Shown here: positions 13,684 through 25,478 of the stretch, piece by piece
How positions within the stretch are numbered: position 1 is the stretch's first letter
How the letters are laid out: every line of letters starts with the position of its first letter
Source of the DNA: Sphagnum magellanicum
Taxonomy: Eukaryota; Streptophyta; Sphagnopsida; Sphagnales; Sphagnaceae
DNA: 64,000 bases
Direction of reading: 5' to 3'
Assembly (NCBI GenBank): GCA_021904315.1
Contig: CM038910.1
Location: forward strand, 20,026,001-20,090,000
The notes under the pieces: generated by a model
What the model saw: the letters and a program-made list of their open reading frames with translations, nothing else
Database searches by the model: none
Told to the model about the DNA's origin: nothing
Translations under genes and position numbers: made by a program

Positions 13684-14034
13684 TAAGAGCATCTCCACCA
13701 ACACTCAGTATGTGACCCTGCATAATATTTCTCACATCCAAGTTTTAGTTACTAACTTTTGCCAACCCCACCCATTAAATATAAAATGGAAATTAGGTGG
13801 GAGACTACACTTGGATTAGTCGAACTATCTAACCAAACAAAAACAAGGAGCAGTCAATAAATATGATCTCGGTGTGTGTATTAGTCTTTTCCATGGTTGT
13901 CCAGGGCTCTGAAAGTGGTGTATTTTTTCAGGGTCTCAGCATTCTTCCAGGGGAGTCACTGGATTTAACTCATGAACCTCATCCAAGATTTCCAGTGCGT
14001 GGTCACAGACTGAGCATTGGTGGAGATGCTCTAA
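13684..14034. mobile_element. MITE with 31-bp terminal inverted repeats and TAA target duplications
   Basis: The element runs from 13687 to 14031 (345 bp). Its ends are inverted repeats starting GAGCATCTCCACCAA, which match at 28 of 31 positions. The trinucleotide TAA stands directly outside both ends (13684-13686 and 14032-14034). A 3-bp TAA/TTA duplication and a GAGCATCTCC-type end are typical of PIF/Harbinger (Tourist-like) MITEs. An 83-codon open frame overlaps the element but shows no domain, so it is taken as non-autonomous. Confidence 0.88.
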
Positions 14035-17000
14035 GAATACTGAAATCTTTTGATTTCACTAACTTATTTTATAAAACTTTGGCAACAATGGAACTATACA
14101 CTCCACATGGCTAACCTTCTTGGTCTTGCTAGCCCTCTACAAGTCACATTTTATGATCATGGCAATATCTTGTAACCTAAGTGCTGTTGTATGGATGGCT
14201 TGCTTGCTGTTGCAAAATTGTGACCTGTTATGTCAAATGGAAAAAATCATAACAACTCAAGTTCTTGCAATGAACCATCATAGAAATTTTCCTTGCTATG
14301 TTTTGCCATTTGCCATATTGCTATTTGCAATTGGCATATTGTAAATGCAAGTATTATATGAGAGGTTAGAAATGAAAAGGGTTTGAGAAATATTTGGATT
14401 GAAATGAATAATAGTGAGGCACACATACATTTTTGGTATGATAAAGACCATACTCAATGGCTGAAGTTTTATGCATGACATATGTGACCAAAAAAGTGTT
14501 CATTTATGTTGTGATGATTGATCATTGCATTTGGGTTCATGTACATGCCTTTTGGTATTGCACTCTCACTTTGCATTATCATTTAGAAATTTGTGGATAT
14601 ATGTGGTGATTGCAAGATCCTGCCAAGTACATTGTGATGTTTGTTCATTGAAAGTTGGAAGAACAATCATGATAAGAGGTGCTAATTGATTGCATCATTT
14701 TGAGGGATGGTGTTTGTTCTTGTAGGAATTATAATTTTGTGATAATTGAAGGATTGGACAATGTGAGATGATACGAGATATCATTAAATGATAAAATATA
14801 TATATCATCCAATGATAAAAGACCCCATCAATATCCATTTAAATATTTCTAAATGTCAGATGGGCTTAAGTCCAATATTTTAGGGTTTAAACCTTCCCTA
14901 ACCTGAGTTTATGATGGGAACAATTTTTAAAACAAATGGGCTTTTTTTCAATTTTTTGAATAGTGGGTGTGAAAATATGAATGATTTGAAAATATGAACA
15001 AGATTAAATCAAAATTCATCCTTCAATAGCATATTAGAGTAAATAACCAAAGATGCCAATTTGTAGGCCCTATTTGCTACTACTATTTAGTTATACATTT
15101 GTCTGAAAGGGGAGGTGAAAGTGGTGGTGAGAGACAAGACCACTTCTCATTTACTCCTACAACCCAATTGCTATTCAGTGTTTAAAAGCTGAAAAATTGT
15201 TATACAGTTTTGGTAAAAACAAAAAAATTACCAAGACTTCATGGTTTGCAAATTATGCTCTCACTACACAGTGCTTAAGACTATTCTGAGATACCATTAA
15301 CTTTGTTCCCTGGCCATCCTCTTGGACTAAGTGTGGATCAACTAAGTGATTACCTCAATACTACCACTTATGGAAATTAAAGTAGATTGTTGTTTGCAAT
15401 ATTATATGTAGTTATGGACATTTCCACCCTCCTGCAACCCTTTGATGAATTAGCATTGTGCCTATGTGTCCATGGATAGGAAACACACTGGACCCTTTTG
15501 GAACAATGACCTTGCTTCATGGGTTGCATGTAATCTGATTGGATTGAAAGAATGATTATTTTATTGTTGAAGTTGTCTTATAGATATGTGTTGAAATGTT
15601 GAAGTCAGTGTTGTCTAGTTTTCTTATTTCAAAAGAACCTTTAGTCCTGGTTCTTTTGAAGCTTTTTATTATTTTATTTATTTAAAAATTTAAAATTTTG
15701 GTTTTTGATGGAACCTCTAGTCCGATTTTAAGACCGGTTCTTCGGATTTCTAAAACCTTCAGTTTTTATCATTTTCACATCAAATTGAGAATCAATTTGG
15801 TTAAAAACAAGGTTTGGTTCCATATCCATTACATATGATTAAAAATTTAAAAACTTGTGTAATATTAATTTATTCAACCAATGCACACAATTCAAAATAA
15901 AGATGATACAATATTAGTTATATATAACCTATCAAATGCAATAAGTTGCCTAAAATGTGGGGTCAAGCTTATGTATTTTTTTTATAAAATTGTGCTTATG
16001 TATCTAAAAAATTTGACCTTTTTAAAATGGGGTAACACCCCCTATTTAGGTTCTCATTCAATTTTGAAAATAAGCTAGAGTTTTTATTAGATTCCAATGG
16101 TGGTCCCAACCTAGAGACCCTAGAACCTAACTTATAACATGGACCTTAACATCTTGAAATCCAAGAACCTGGCAACATAGGTTGAAACCAATGTTGTGCA
16201 AGTATATCATTTACATGAATATACTTGTTTGATAAAGATAAATTATATTATTTATCCTATCTTATTTTTTCAAAGTCAATATATTCTAATTAAATGCATA
16301 TAAAAAATATGTAAATTTGAAAAAATATACCTATTTCATAACCTTGAATATATCTAAAAAATATCCTTACTAAAAGCTAGGTACATTTTCAAACTCAAGT
16401 AAATCTTCTTAAGGTAAGTTTCACCTAAACCCTAAAATCGTCTTTACCCTTATTTGTGATTGTTGTGCAAGGTGTCTAATATTGAAAAAAAATGTGATGA
16501 ATTATGTGTGTGCTCTCTGTGATGTTAAACTTTAGGATGGAATTAGAGTTTGAAAACCAATTAGACCACTATGTTGAGCTTGGTGATAAAGGAAAATTTG
16601 ATTTTTAAATATGTATTTATGTTTAGTAGGGCAAGTGGGATGTTGTCCATTTTGATTTCAATGACCTTTGATTTTATGTATGTTTAGGAATGAAAATTTG
16701 AAATATTTTTATGCAATTTCATTATTGTAATTTGATATCATATGTGTGCATTGTCCCACTAGATTTAGGCCTATGAAAGTTATTTAAGTAAATTCCAAAG
16801 CATGAGAGAAAACCCATTTTTACTAAATAAAATAAAATAATTTACCCTATATTTACCTTTTTAAAAATTGTAATCAAGGTAAACGATAAGGGGTTCCTAG
16901 ACCCTTCCTTAATGAAAAAAAAATTCATAATATATCTTTACCCATTGGGTAAATAAATTAAAATTTTACATATATCCTACCCTTAGTATATATCAATAAC

Positions 17001-17094
17001 AATATACTAGCACAACACTAGTTCAAACCTAAAGTGAACATTGGAAAATATTTTGTCTTGGAAAGGTTACAATATTGCCAATGTAATATCACTG
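14035..17094. other. AT-rich intergenic DNA, no gene seen
   Basis: Only short chance frames are present. A segment around 15610-15770 is rich in GGTTCTT/GAACC words and may be a distant relative of R2, but I could not align it. Nothing else was recognised. Confidence 0.4.
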
Positions 17095-17287
17095 TGCATT
17101 TTGATGTTTCCCCATGTTGAGGACCTTGGGACTTCAAAAAGCTTATGGGTTCAAATCCATTAGTGTGCAAGTGAAAGTCTTCTTGGCCTTTTGCCATTAG
17201 GCTTGACTTAGGGGTGCCAAAGGTTGTTAGGTCAAGTTTGTTGTTGTGTTTCCAAAAAAAAAAAAAAAAAAAAATGCATTTTGGATG
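17095..17287 (+). mobile_element. SINE-like insert with poly(A) tail and target-site duplication
   Basis: The segment ends in a run of 21 A (17254-17274). It is flanked by near-identical direct repeats, TGCATTTTGATG at 17095-17106 and TGCATTTTGGATG at 17275-17287, as left by LINE-type retroposition. Within it, GGGTTCAAATCC at 17147-17158 matches a Pol III B box (GGTTCRANNCC). A clear A box was not found upstream, so the 5' end may be truncated. Body length is about 145 bases. A processed copy of another small RNA is the alternative. Confidence 0.75.
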
Positions 17288-18519
17288 GAAAGTAAGATAA
17301 TTGCTTTCACTAAGCCCACGATAATGAATAATAACTATAATTAAATAGACTATAGATCTTGAAACTAGTTGTTAAAGGGCCTCAAGTTGTGGGGGTGGAA
17401 TTGCATATTGCCTAGTGCCTTGTATGTAGTGTTTTTTTTAGTGGTGAAATATTGCCAAATTTGGACTTGGAAAGGTGGCCTTTTAATTCTATGCTTAAAC
17501 AATAGGGCCGAAAAGGGGGCAAAATTGTCAAAAGGCTTCATACTGGAATAAGTACTTCATTTGCAATTTCTCTTAAACCTTAATCCTCCCTTGCCATGCA
17601 TGGCAACCCCACAACAATCCTAGTTACCCGATGGCTCCATCAAGCCATCCAATATCGCCATCTATTGCTAGTCATTTTCTTCTTTTGCCAAGATTACGAC
17701 AATTGTCATCTTTTTCTTGTCGCTTGTTGTCAAGTGTGAAGGTGGGATCGCCATCACTAGCTATGACCCTTTGCTTGAGCTCACCAAATTTTATAATTAC
17801 GAAGGTTTTAATTAGGATTTGGTTTCATGATGTGCAATGGGGCATGGGCCATGGTTTTAATGATTTGATGATTTAATCAATTGTTCAAGAATCACTACAA
17901 TTCAAGAATCAAAGCATGTTGGTGAATTGTGATTGTAGTTTGTAACTTGCAACTTTGCAAATTGTAAGTAGCCAACTAAGGCATCAACTTGGATTAGACC
18001 ACTAAATCAATTGTTCAAAGCATTGCGTCAAGCTTGGGAGGATTCAAGAATTGTGAATTGCAATATGTAAGGCACCATTGCGCATTGAAGGGCTGTGATG
18101 TGTCATTGAGTCATGTAACTTGCAAGTTGAAGTCGTCATTGGTTGACAATTACTAATTGCTCATTGCCAAAGCCCAATCAGACTCCAAAAAGATACAATT
18201 TCAATTCCCAAATCCCAATTCGTTGTGGTGTTGCCTTAAATTTTTATTTGCAAGTTGTTATAATTTGGGACTTTGGATTTTGGAATCTGTAATGTGTGCA
18301 TTGGGTTTAAGGGTCTAAGGTTTTCGTTGAACTTTAATCAAGTAATAGGTTTGATCAAACTTATTATTTCACATTTTATTTATTTCAAGGTTTGATGTAT
18401 TCTAAATTTTTTGTTTTTAAACTTTAGATTTCAAACTTGTCATTGTTAGTGTGTCACTCTAAATTCTTGTCATATGCATAAAAACAACTAAGAAAACAAG
18501 ATTTCTCAAGGACATGAAC
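17288..18519. other. Intergenic DNA, no gene seen
   Basis: An 81-codon open frame at 17631-17876 has a Ser/Leu-rich start but no family, splice context or promoter. The segment 17880-18200 is rich in scrambled copies of words such as TTCAAGAAT, TTGCAA and GTGAATTG, which suggests old low-order repetition. Confidence 0.4.
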
Positions 18520-18985
18520 AAGGGTAGGCCTAATTTCAAATCCCAAATTATGAAACAAGAACACAATATGTGTAAGGAAAAAATCCAACAAGATTTTATT
18601 GCAAGAATGAAACAAAAACAAACCAAGGTTATGATAAGAAAATGTACCCAAAACTAATGTTGAATATATTAAAGGTAATGGGGAATTCTACCTCTACTTA
18701 TACCCATTAGGCACCTAATTCAAAGAAGTTTCAACCTACATGTGGCCCATGTTCATCCATGTGAACTATGAGTGAACTAAGATTCAATTAAAAGTGAATT
18801 AAGAATTAATTGGAAGTGAACTACAAATTAATTGGAAATGAACTAAGAATTAACTGGTAATAAACTAGAAGTAAACTAAAACTTAACTAAAAATTAATTG
18901 AGAGTGAATTGAAATTGAATTAAGAGTTAGGTACAAGTTCATTGCAAGTTGTGGATGAACATTCATATGAATGAACTCCATGACA
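18520..18985 (+). repeat. Dispersed repeat R1, copy 2
   Basis: This is the second copy of the repeat described at 9288-9770, in the same orientation and about 9.2 kb away. It keeps the AAGGTAATGGGG segment, the AAGAAGTTTC segment, an array of degenerate GTGAATTAA/GTGAACTA units (about 18765-18945) and the terminal palindromic word (18951-18977). The two copies could be LTRs of one large old element or independent insertions. Confidence 0.6.
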
Positions 18986-19017
18986 TTAGCATCAATGACA
19001 ATTCTAAAGATTTTGAG

Positions 19018-19212
19018 GGGTTATTGGTTGCAAACTATAGAGTACAATGCATAGGTTTAGGGTTTAGTGGTTGGATCTACAAACTACAATGTAGAGCTTT
19101 AAGGTTTAGCGGTTGTGATTTACAAATTATAATGTAGAGCTTTATGGTTTATTAGTTATAATGTACATATTGCCAATATAAAGTTTTAAGGTTTATTAGT
19201 TGTAGTTTACAA
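19018..19212 (+). repeat. Minisatellite, about 4.5 units of 42-44 bp
   Basis: Units begin with GGTTTAGTGG/GGTTTATTAG-type words at 19061, 19103, 19146 and 19190, with a more diverged unit before 19061 and a partial one at the end. Each contains ACAAAC/TACAATGTAGAGCTTTAAG-like text. A related fragment lies at about 19735-19800. Confidence 0.75.
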
Positions 19213-20045
19213 ACATCTTTCCAAAATAAAATCTTAACATCATGCCCTCTCGTTAATTTTCTTAAGAAAAAGCTAATGCACTTTTGGTCAGATGCTTGTG
19301 GAAAGAAAAGTTGACAAGGTGTTGAGACCACAATTTTTTTCCTTTTGCCAATTGAACTCTCTAAATTCTATTTAGACCAACGACCCAATAAATAGAGTAA
19401 GCTTTTTAGAAAAATAAGTAATGGGCCATGATGTTAAGCAAAGATGGCTTTAATAATCATGCAAGATATTGAATCAAAGAAAGTCATACATACATTATGT
19501 TTATGTACAACATTGCAATTATCAAGTTGGACCCACCATAATATAATATAATCCTTAAAAATGCTTTCTTCCAAATCATACTTACATTCCAAGCACATGA
19601 CTCTTGTTTAGTATTTTAAACTAGCATAATGAAACAAGATGGATGGTATCACCAAATTCAACAAAAAAATAAAATTCTACATTGATGAAAACCAAGTTCA
19701 TACCATGAGTGCATAATAGTTAAAAAAACTAAAGCTTTAGGGTTGATTGGTTGTGGTTTACATACTATACGTAGAGCTTTAAGGTTACTAGTTGTTGATT
19801 ACAGGGTTGGGGTTTGTTGATTGTTGACCACAAAATTGGAGATTGTTGTTGTAGGTCTTGCAAACTATTTTATGATATTGTGATTATTTCTTGAACATGG
19901 CACCTTTGTAGCCTCTCCAAAACTTCTAATTACATCATTTTTTTTCTCAAATTGATCTATTAGGTGTAACATCCTTTAGCAACCAACCTTTAAACATTAT
20001 CCCTTCTAATCTTGAACATTTTTCTAATGTTGATACGTGGATTTT
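19213..20045. other. AT-rich intergenic DNA with a relic of the 43-bp repeat
   Basis: No gene is visible. Positions 19735-19800 repeat the GGTTTAC...GTAGAGCTTTAAGG pattern of the minisatellite just upstream, so the array was once longer or was copied. Confidence 0.45.
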
Positions 20046-22200
20046 TGTTGAAGAGACTAAGAGGAAACAAAAGGAGTATGAGCTAAATAAGTGTTTTATG
20101 GTGTTTGAATGTTAAGTTGCCATGGGTTGAATCTATGGTGGATGCACATGGCAAGGTGTATCAAATTAGATGCAAGGTCTATATTAAGATATAAGGCAAG
20201 GAAACGTTGTTGGCTCTTAAGTTGGACGGCCTTTGGAAACATAGTGGGAGAAGGAAGGCTTTAATTGTAATCCCAAGAGTTTGTAAAACCAATGAATATT
20301 AGATGAACAAATATTTTGTTTATGCTAAGAATGAATGTTTGTATTGTTCAATTAGGAAGGACACCATTGCTAACCAAATTTGCCATGTTGTTGTTGGTAA
20401 AAGTAAAAAAAAAATTTGTGTAATTTTTTGTTTATTTCCACATGTTGGTTAAAAACAGACTCATGATTAATTATGAAAGCATGAGCAATTGTTGCATTTC
20501 CTTGATGTGAAGAGTTTTCCAAAACCCACTGGTAAAACACAATTGCTTAGGAGATGGCAACTTGCATGCATGATTTGGTTATCAAGAAAACCAAATATTT
20601 GGTTAAAGGTGTTAGATTCATTTTTCTTTCTTGTGACGAAGTCACAACTTTTGATCAACAATCTTAGATTTCCATTCACGCTTATGTGGTGGAAGATTGG
20701 TAGTGGACACTTTCGTTATTATCCTTGTAGTGCGTGGTTAATAAGGCCATTCTGATAACTTGAAATGTGTATTAGTGGATGCCATGGTGTTGTTTGGTGA
20801 TTTGTGTTAGGAAACAATTGTATCTAAATTAATTACATTTGGAGCTCATGGGGTTAATGTGTTTTAGGGCATTAAAATAGGTGTGACAATTCAGTTGAAA
20901 AAGTAAAATGATCAATGTGCATTGAATGAACCATTGCATTAATCTTGTAATCTAATTTTTAAAAAAAATGAACATTGTGAAAAAGATTGAAGTTGTGCTA
21001 CAAAGTTTTTCTGCATATTTTTTCATAGTCCAAAGAAAGCCCAAGAGTTTGTTGATTCAGTTGATATTATTGAAATAAAGGGTAAACGAATTTTGAAGAA
21101 CATCAAAATTCATTAGATTTCTATGCTACTCCTAGTTAAAAAGGTTATGTTTGAGTATCATGCCTTGGTTTTAGAGATGCATCCAAATGATGGTAATAAT
21201 ACTCAAGCTACCCATAATTTAGAGTTGCTTTGTGATTTGGAGGTAATGATGGGGCTTTCTTGTATTATGCCCATGCTAAAAAGGCTCAATGACTTGATTA
21301 AATTCTCCCAATCCTAGTAATGTTTTTTTTATGATTTTGTTGCTATAGTCAAATTGTGCCAAGTAGATTTTTAGTATTGGTACAATGATTAGGCCTAGAC
21401 TGCCTAGACATGCATGATGTGTTCAATGGGTATTGCAACTTGTTGAATGGCACATCAAACATGGTGGTGCATGAATGGGAACATGACTTGAATACTGGTG
21501 TTGAAAATTTGAGTTTTCAGATTGATGGCATTTTTATCATGATGCATTACTGGTGTCTAGAGACATCACTCTATGTGCTTATTACTTGTGTTATTTTCCA
21601 ACAATCCATCAATTAAGTGCAAAGATAATATATTGAAGCTATAACTAAGTTCAATGATGAGTTTAAGAAGTGATTTCTTGAAAAGATGTCATTGATGCTT
21701 TGGGTGTTGTTTATCCAAAGTACTAGCTAAAATCTTCATGTGAGGTGACCTTTCTTGTTCATATGGCTATCTTGAAAGGGTTTTATTGTCAACTTAAAAA
21801 ATTTGGATCCACCTAAACTTGGATCCCAATAGTACTTGATGTGAGTAGTCTAGACTTATAATTTCTTTGTTCAATATTACAATGATGTTTAATGCTCAAT
21901 GGGCTATGGACCAGCCAATGGATTTGTTCAATGTTTAGACTTTGGAAAAAACTTTCTAGTAATGTTTTATTATGTGCTCGACTTTTTGAGTTCATGAAAG
22001 TCGCAAAATTGGTTGTGGTTCAAATTATGGATTCTATGAAAGATGAAAGAACTTTCTCAACCTTGACTTTCATGGTTATGGAACCACTTGTGTGAACATT
22101 TGGATTTGGTGGTTCAAATGTTTGCACAACTTTTTTATATTGTTGATACCTTTCAATGCCATCACAACTTGGACAAAGGAGAAAGCCAAGAGGGGTCTTT
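20046..22200 (+). pseudogene. Decayed hAT-type transposase (KIAA1586-like)
   Basis: Shifting between the three plus frames gives an almost collinear protein of the plant KIAA1586-like/hAT class, broken by many stops and frameshifts. An N-terminal zinc-finger-like region (RCKVY, LDGLWKHSGRRKALI) starts near 20114, followed by an IANQ region. Core pieces include GAHGVNVF (about 20845) and KRILKNIKIH (about 21080). A helical region follows at 21123-21317 (LCDLEVMMGLSCIMPML, IKFSQS). A SDLNTGVENLSFQ-like stretch is near 21490. The C-terminal hAT dimerisation segment (MKDERTFSTLTFM, then HLDLVVQMFAQLFY) occupies about 22035-22150. The gene spans nearly the whole family length but cannot encode a working enzyme. 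Terminal inverted repeats were not found. Confidence 0.8.
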
Positions 22201-22284
22201 TGGCTTGATGTGTTCTAGCTTAATGCCTTTGGATAAATTTCTCCTTCCGGGCTCCCATTTGATTTTTTTTTTGTATGATTGAAC

Positions 22285-22380
22285 TAATGTGTGACTTGTA
22301 GGTTAAGATCATGTACTGCCACTGGGTGCAGTATCTTCCAAAACAAGGGTTCAATTCCCTCACATGATTTGTCAATTTAA
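22285..22380 (+). mobile_element. Possible tRNA-derived SINE head
   Basis: TGACTTGTAGGTTAA at 22292-22306 resembles a Pol III A box, and GGGTTCAATTCCC at 22347-22359 is a good B box. The spacing of about 55 bases would suit a tRNA with a long variable arm. No cloverleaf with paired acceptor ends could be drawn, so this is not called a tRNA gene. It lies directly behind the hAT relic. Confidence 0.35.
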
Positions 22381-24300
22381 TTTTTAATTAAATTTGCCAC
22401 TCCCTAAACACTTGCCAAATGGCTCCAAGTTTTTTTCTACTATAACCTAAATTTAGACTCTGTCAAAACTGAATCAGCCACTATTCACATACACAATACA
22501 TCCTACAAAATTCAAATACACCACACTTCCAAAGAGAAAGTAACCATTTGTTTTATCTATATTTTTTTTGTATAGCCAGTCAAAAGATGGCCATGCTTGT
22601 GATTGTAGCCACCTAGGTTGCTAGATCTAGCAAACAGTAGCCACTTAGGCCACTTCTAAAATTCCTTAAAAAGAACACTACTTGTATGTAACCCATAAGC
22701 AGTCAAGTCTTTAACACACCAGCATTGACACCCATAACAAATATCTGTGTTTAATTAATGTCCCCTCATTCTTTGAATCTGGACTCAAGGGAGTGGGGAG
22801 GTAACTTGAAGAGTTAGGATATACCTATTCTACTGGAATAAATGGTCTTGGAAATGACAGTTGATTTTGTTGTAGGGGAGGTTCCTGTACAAGTGCATTC
22901 TCCTGAGGGAGGGACACCTGAGGGCCTCAGCTCAAGGGTGTTCCTGAACCTCAGGACCTCAGGAGAAAGCATGAGTACAGAAACCTCCCCTTAAGTAAAC
23001 AACTCTCTTTTTGTTTCGTTGCTTCTTTTCTGGTTCGTAGGAAAGAAATATTTCCATGGGATCGTGGGAACGTATAAAATTTGTTACCTCCCCCAGCATA
23101 ACACCCTAGGGTTCTTCCCCAGGGGAGATCTTTCAAAATAAACATAGAAACGAAAGGGAAGTTGTTTATGTGACCCTCAAAACCCTGGCAGCTGGCACAT
23201 TTTTCTTAGTATACCTGAAGTCTACAATACCCCACGTAAAACTACCTGCGCCAATGATGGTGGCGGGCTTCATGCTTCCTTGGTGGACTTCATGGTTTTC
23301 ATAAAGCCCTCTATTTCCAGTTTCCCCTGCCCACAGTTCCTTCGAGATTCCCACATGTCAAGGAATTCAAAATCTTCCTAGGTTTCGACATACAGATAGA
23401 TAGCCCTCAACTGCAGGCTCTACTGGAATCAGGCCTGCATTGGGCCCTCCCTGGCATTCGCTTGTCTTCCAGTCAAGGCCACAGCCTCAGGCTTTACCTA
23501 CCCCAAATTGTCTCCAAAATTAATGAACTATAATTTTTCAAAGCGCTACCAGATGAGAAAACCTGTGTTCAGCTTCAAAAAGCCTTTCAAGAAGCCACCC
23601 CTACTAACAACACAAAAAACATTTTGTTGATTAGTCATAATCTGACTTAAATCCATTTATCCATTCACAGAGAGAGGCCCATGGGTTTCAAAACTCAGAG
23701 GTAGCAATGTACCATGAGTTGCATTTGTAGGAAACATCAAAGTCACCAGACAAATATGTCCTCCCTGAGGTACCAACTACCAAACACCAACACCTGTATT
23801 GTGAACTTCAAACCTATAAAACTAAGGAGTTCCTGAAGTTTATTCAAGACCAAAATTGTCACAAAACTTGCTCCACGTAATTCTGTACTTATCTCAATGC
23901 ACAAAATCAAATTTGGGCTTAAGAGGATAATAACACTTAGGGGAGTGAGTGTGTGGGTGTTGCAAAATGGTCTGGGATCATAGATGGCTGCTGAGGCCTG
24001 TTAAGAACTTAAACCCCCCTCAGCTCTAGGGGTTACGAACTTAGACCTAAAGTCATTTACAATGTTTTTGCATATTGCAGTAGCATGGTGAAATTTCAAC
24101 ATTTCTGTATTGAAGAATGATTTCATTTATGAAGTTTCCATGTCGAAAGTATAATATTCTATCAATGAATGTGTGGAGGGGGACATTGGGCAGTGCTGCT
24201 GACATGGGGATTCCAAACATAAATGTGTGAATTAGAAATAATATCTCTCAAGAAAACATAAAAAATCTAATCGCCAAGTGAAATGCAGTTTCTCAGCACT
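22381..24300. other. Intergenic DNA, no coding region recognised
   Basis: Composition is more balanced than further left. Apart from the foldback at 22875-22990, listed separately, nothing was recognised. This stretch may hold distal regulatory DNA of the gene at 25.5 kb. Confidence 0.4.
22875..22990. repeat. Foldback with 34-bp arms
   Basis: Arms at 22875-22908 and 22957-22990 match at 29 of 34 positions, with perfect inner stems (TTCTCCTGAGG / CCTCAGGAGAA) and a 48-base spacer that itself has CCTGAGG/CCTCAGG words. This could be a tiny MITE or a transcribed hairpin of miRNA-precursor size. Confidence 0.6.
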
Positions 24301-24545
24301 CACGTTTTTCGGGACACAAAGTCACACAGATTTCTGCTGCTGCTGTGCGTGGGTCTCGTTTTGGACCGTTTCCATTGTTAGATGACGTACTAACTGCGCT
24401 TTGTGTGTGGGCATGGAACTTGAAGATAATCTTCGTGATTGAAGAGTTTGTCAGAAAGTTTTTAAAAAAACTGACATCTTTTTCTCTCGAGATCTGTATG
24501 ATTTCAACAGGAAGACGTGGTCCCTCAACTAGTATTCAATCTGGG

Positions 24546-24640
24546 ACGCGTTGTTGGCACTTGGCACCCCTCAACAGGTATTCTCTCCGAGACGCGTTGT
24601 TGGCAACGACTAGTATTCTATCTGAGACGCGTTGTTGGCA
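24546..24640 (+). promoter_or_regulatory. Three ACGCGTTGTTGGCA boxes upstream of the ASR-like gene
   Basis: The 14-base word ACGCGTTGTTGGCA occurs exactly three times, at 24546-24559, 24592-24605 and 24627-24640, each within a longer imperfect repeat (AGTATTC-ATCTGAG before it). The core ACGCGT fits the CGCG box bound by plant CAMTA factors. It lies 350-440 bases upstream of a TATA box. A stress-responsive enhancer role is inference; an untranslated tandem repeat is the alternative. Confidence 0.45.
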
Positions 24641-24983
24641 CCGGTATTTCTGTTTTTGGCGAGTTTTCATATCCTCAGGACAAAAATGGAAAAAGCCAGT
24701 ACGATACGTACAAAGGTCTTTTTTGGGAAAAAAACGCTCAATATGTCAAATCGCTCACATTGTGAGGACTTTTTTGAAATCGCCGTATTTAGACATTATG
24801 TTGTAGTAGATCGTCAAAATATGACACGATTCCTAAACCTTTGTACTTTCCTTTCTGACCTGTGGCTAAAATTGGCTATGTCCTCTTGTAGATTATCACC
24901 AACCCATCTACCTAATAAATTTTGAGGAAAAAACACTATGGTTGTTGCTGGGTGGGTAGATCTTCTTGAGTACCTAGTTACAG

Positions 24984-24990
24984 TATATAG
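24984..24990 (+). promoter_or_regulatory. Probable TATA box of the ASR-like gene
   Basis: TATATAG stands about 490 bases upstream of the ATG. A 5'-UTR intron (for example donor at 25094, acceptor AG at 25463-25464 after a T-rich tract) would bring transcription start and ATG close together. Confidence 0.4.
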
Positions 24991-25478
24991 CAGCTCCACT
25001 GGATTGTTTGGATTATCGATCAAATTCGCGGATCAATCTCTGTGACGTGATTGCAAATTCGTGGTTTTGCGAGAAGTGCAGAAGAGTTTTCAGGTTGGGT
25101 TCACTGTTAGCTTTCAGAAAAACAAATGGCAGTTTTGATTGTCTGTTCTGATTTTGTGGTTTCCATGTATATGCCTTAATCTTTGTGGCCCTTCAAACCC
25201 CTTTCTCTCTTTGTGTAGGAGAAATTTTTGGAGCATCATTTTATTTTGCAGCGTGACTTGTTTGAATGTATGGGCAGTTTTGATGAGCAAAGACAAGAGA
25301 TTTTTGTTCGAATTCTGATGTTAAGAGATGTTGTTTTTGTTCGACGAGAGAAAAAGTTTTCCAGCATTTTGGCTTTTTCTACTACAGAAATTTTTCTGTC
25401 TTGAGGATTCGTGTTGTGTATTGCATCTCTTGTGTTCTCAATGGCAATGGCGGGTTTTTTGCAGGATTTCAAGTAGCC

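Noticed and set aside
13863..14114. 83-codon frame as a gene
   Set aside because: Most of it lies inside the MITE and it includes one terminal inverted repeat.
17631..17876. 81-codon frame resembling a transit peptide
   Set aside because: The Ser/Leu-rich start is suggestive, but there is no following domain, no promoter and no splice context.
22285..22380. tRNA gene with a long variable arm
   Set aside because: A and B boxes are present but acceptor and anticodon stems do not pair, so only a tRNA-derived element is proposed.
24345..24806. 153-codon plus-strand open frame
   Set aside because: It runs through the three ACGCGTTGTTGGCA repeats, so its repeated RDALLAT/TRCWH text comes from promoter repeats. 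It lies upstream of the TATA box and shows no domain.
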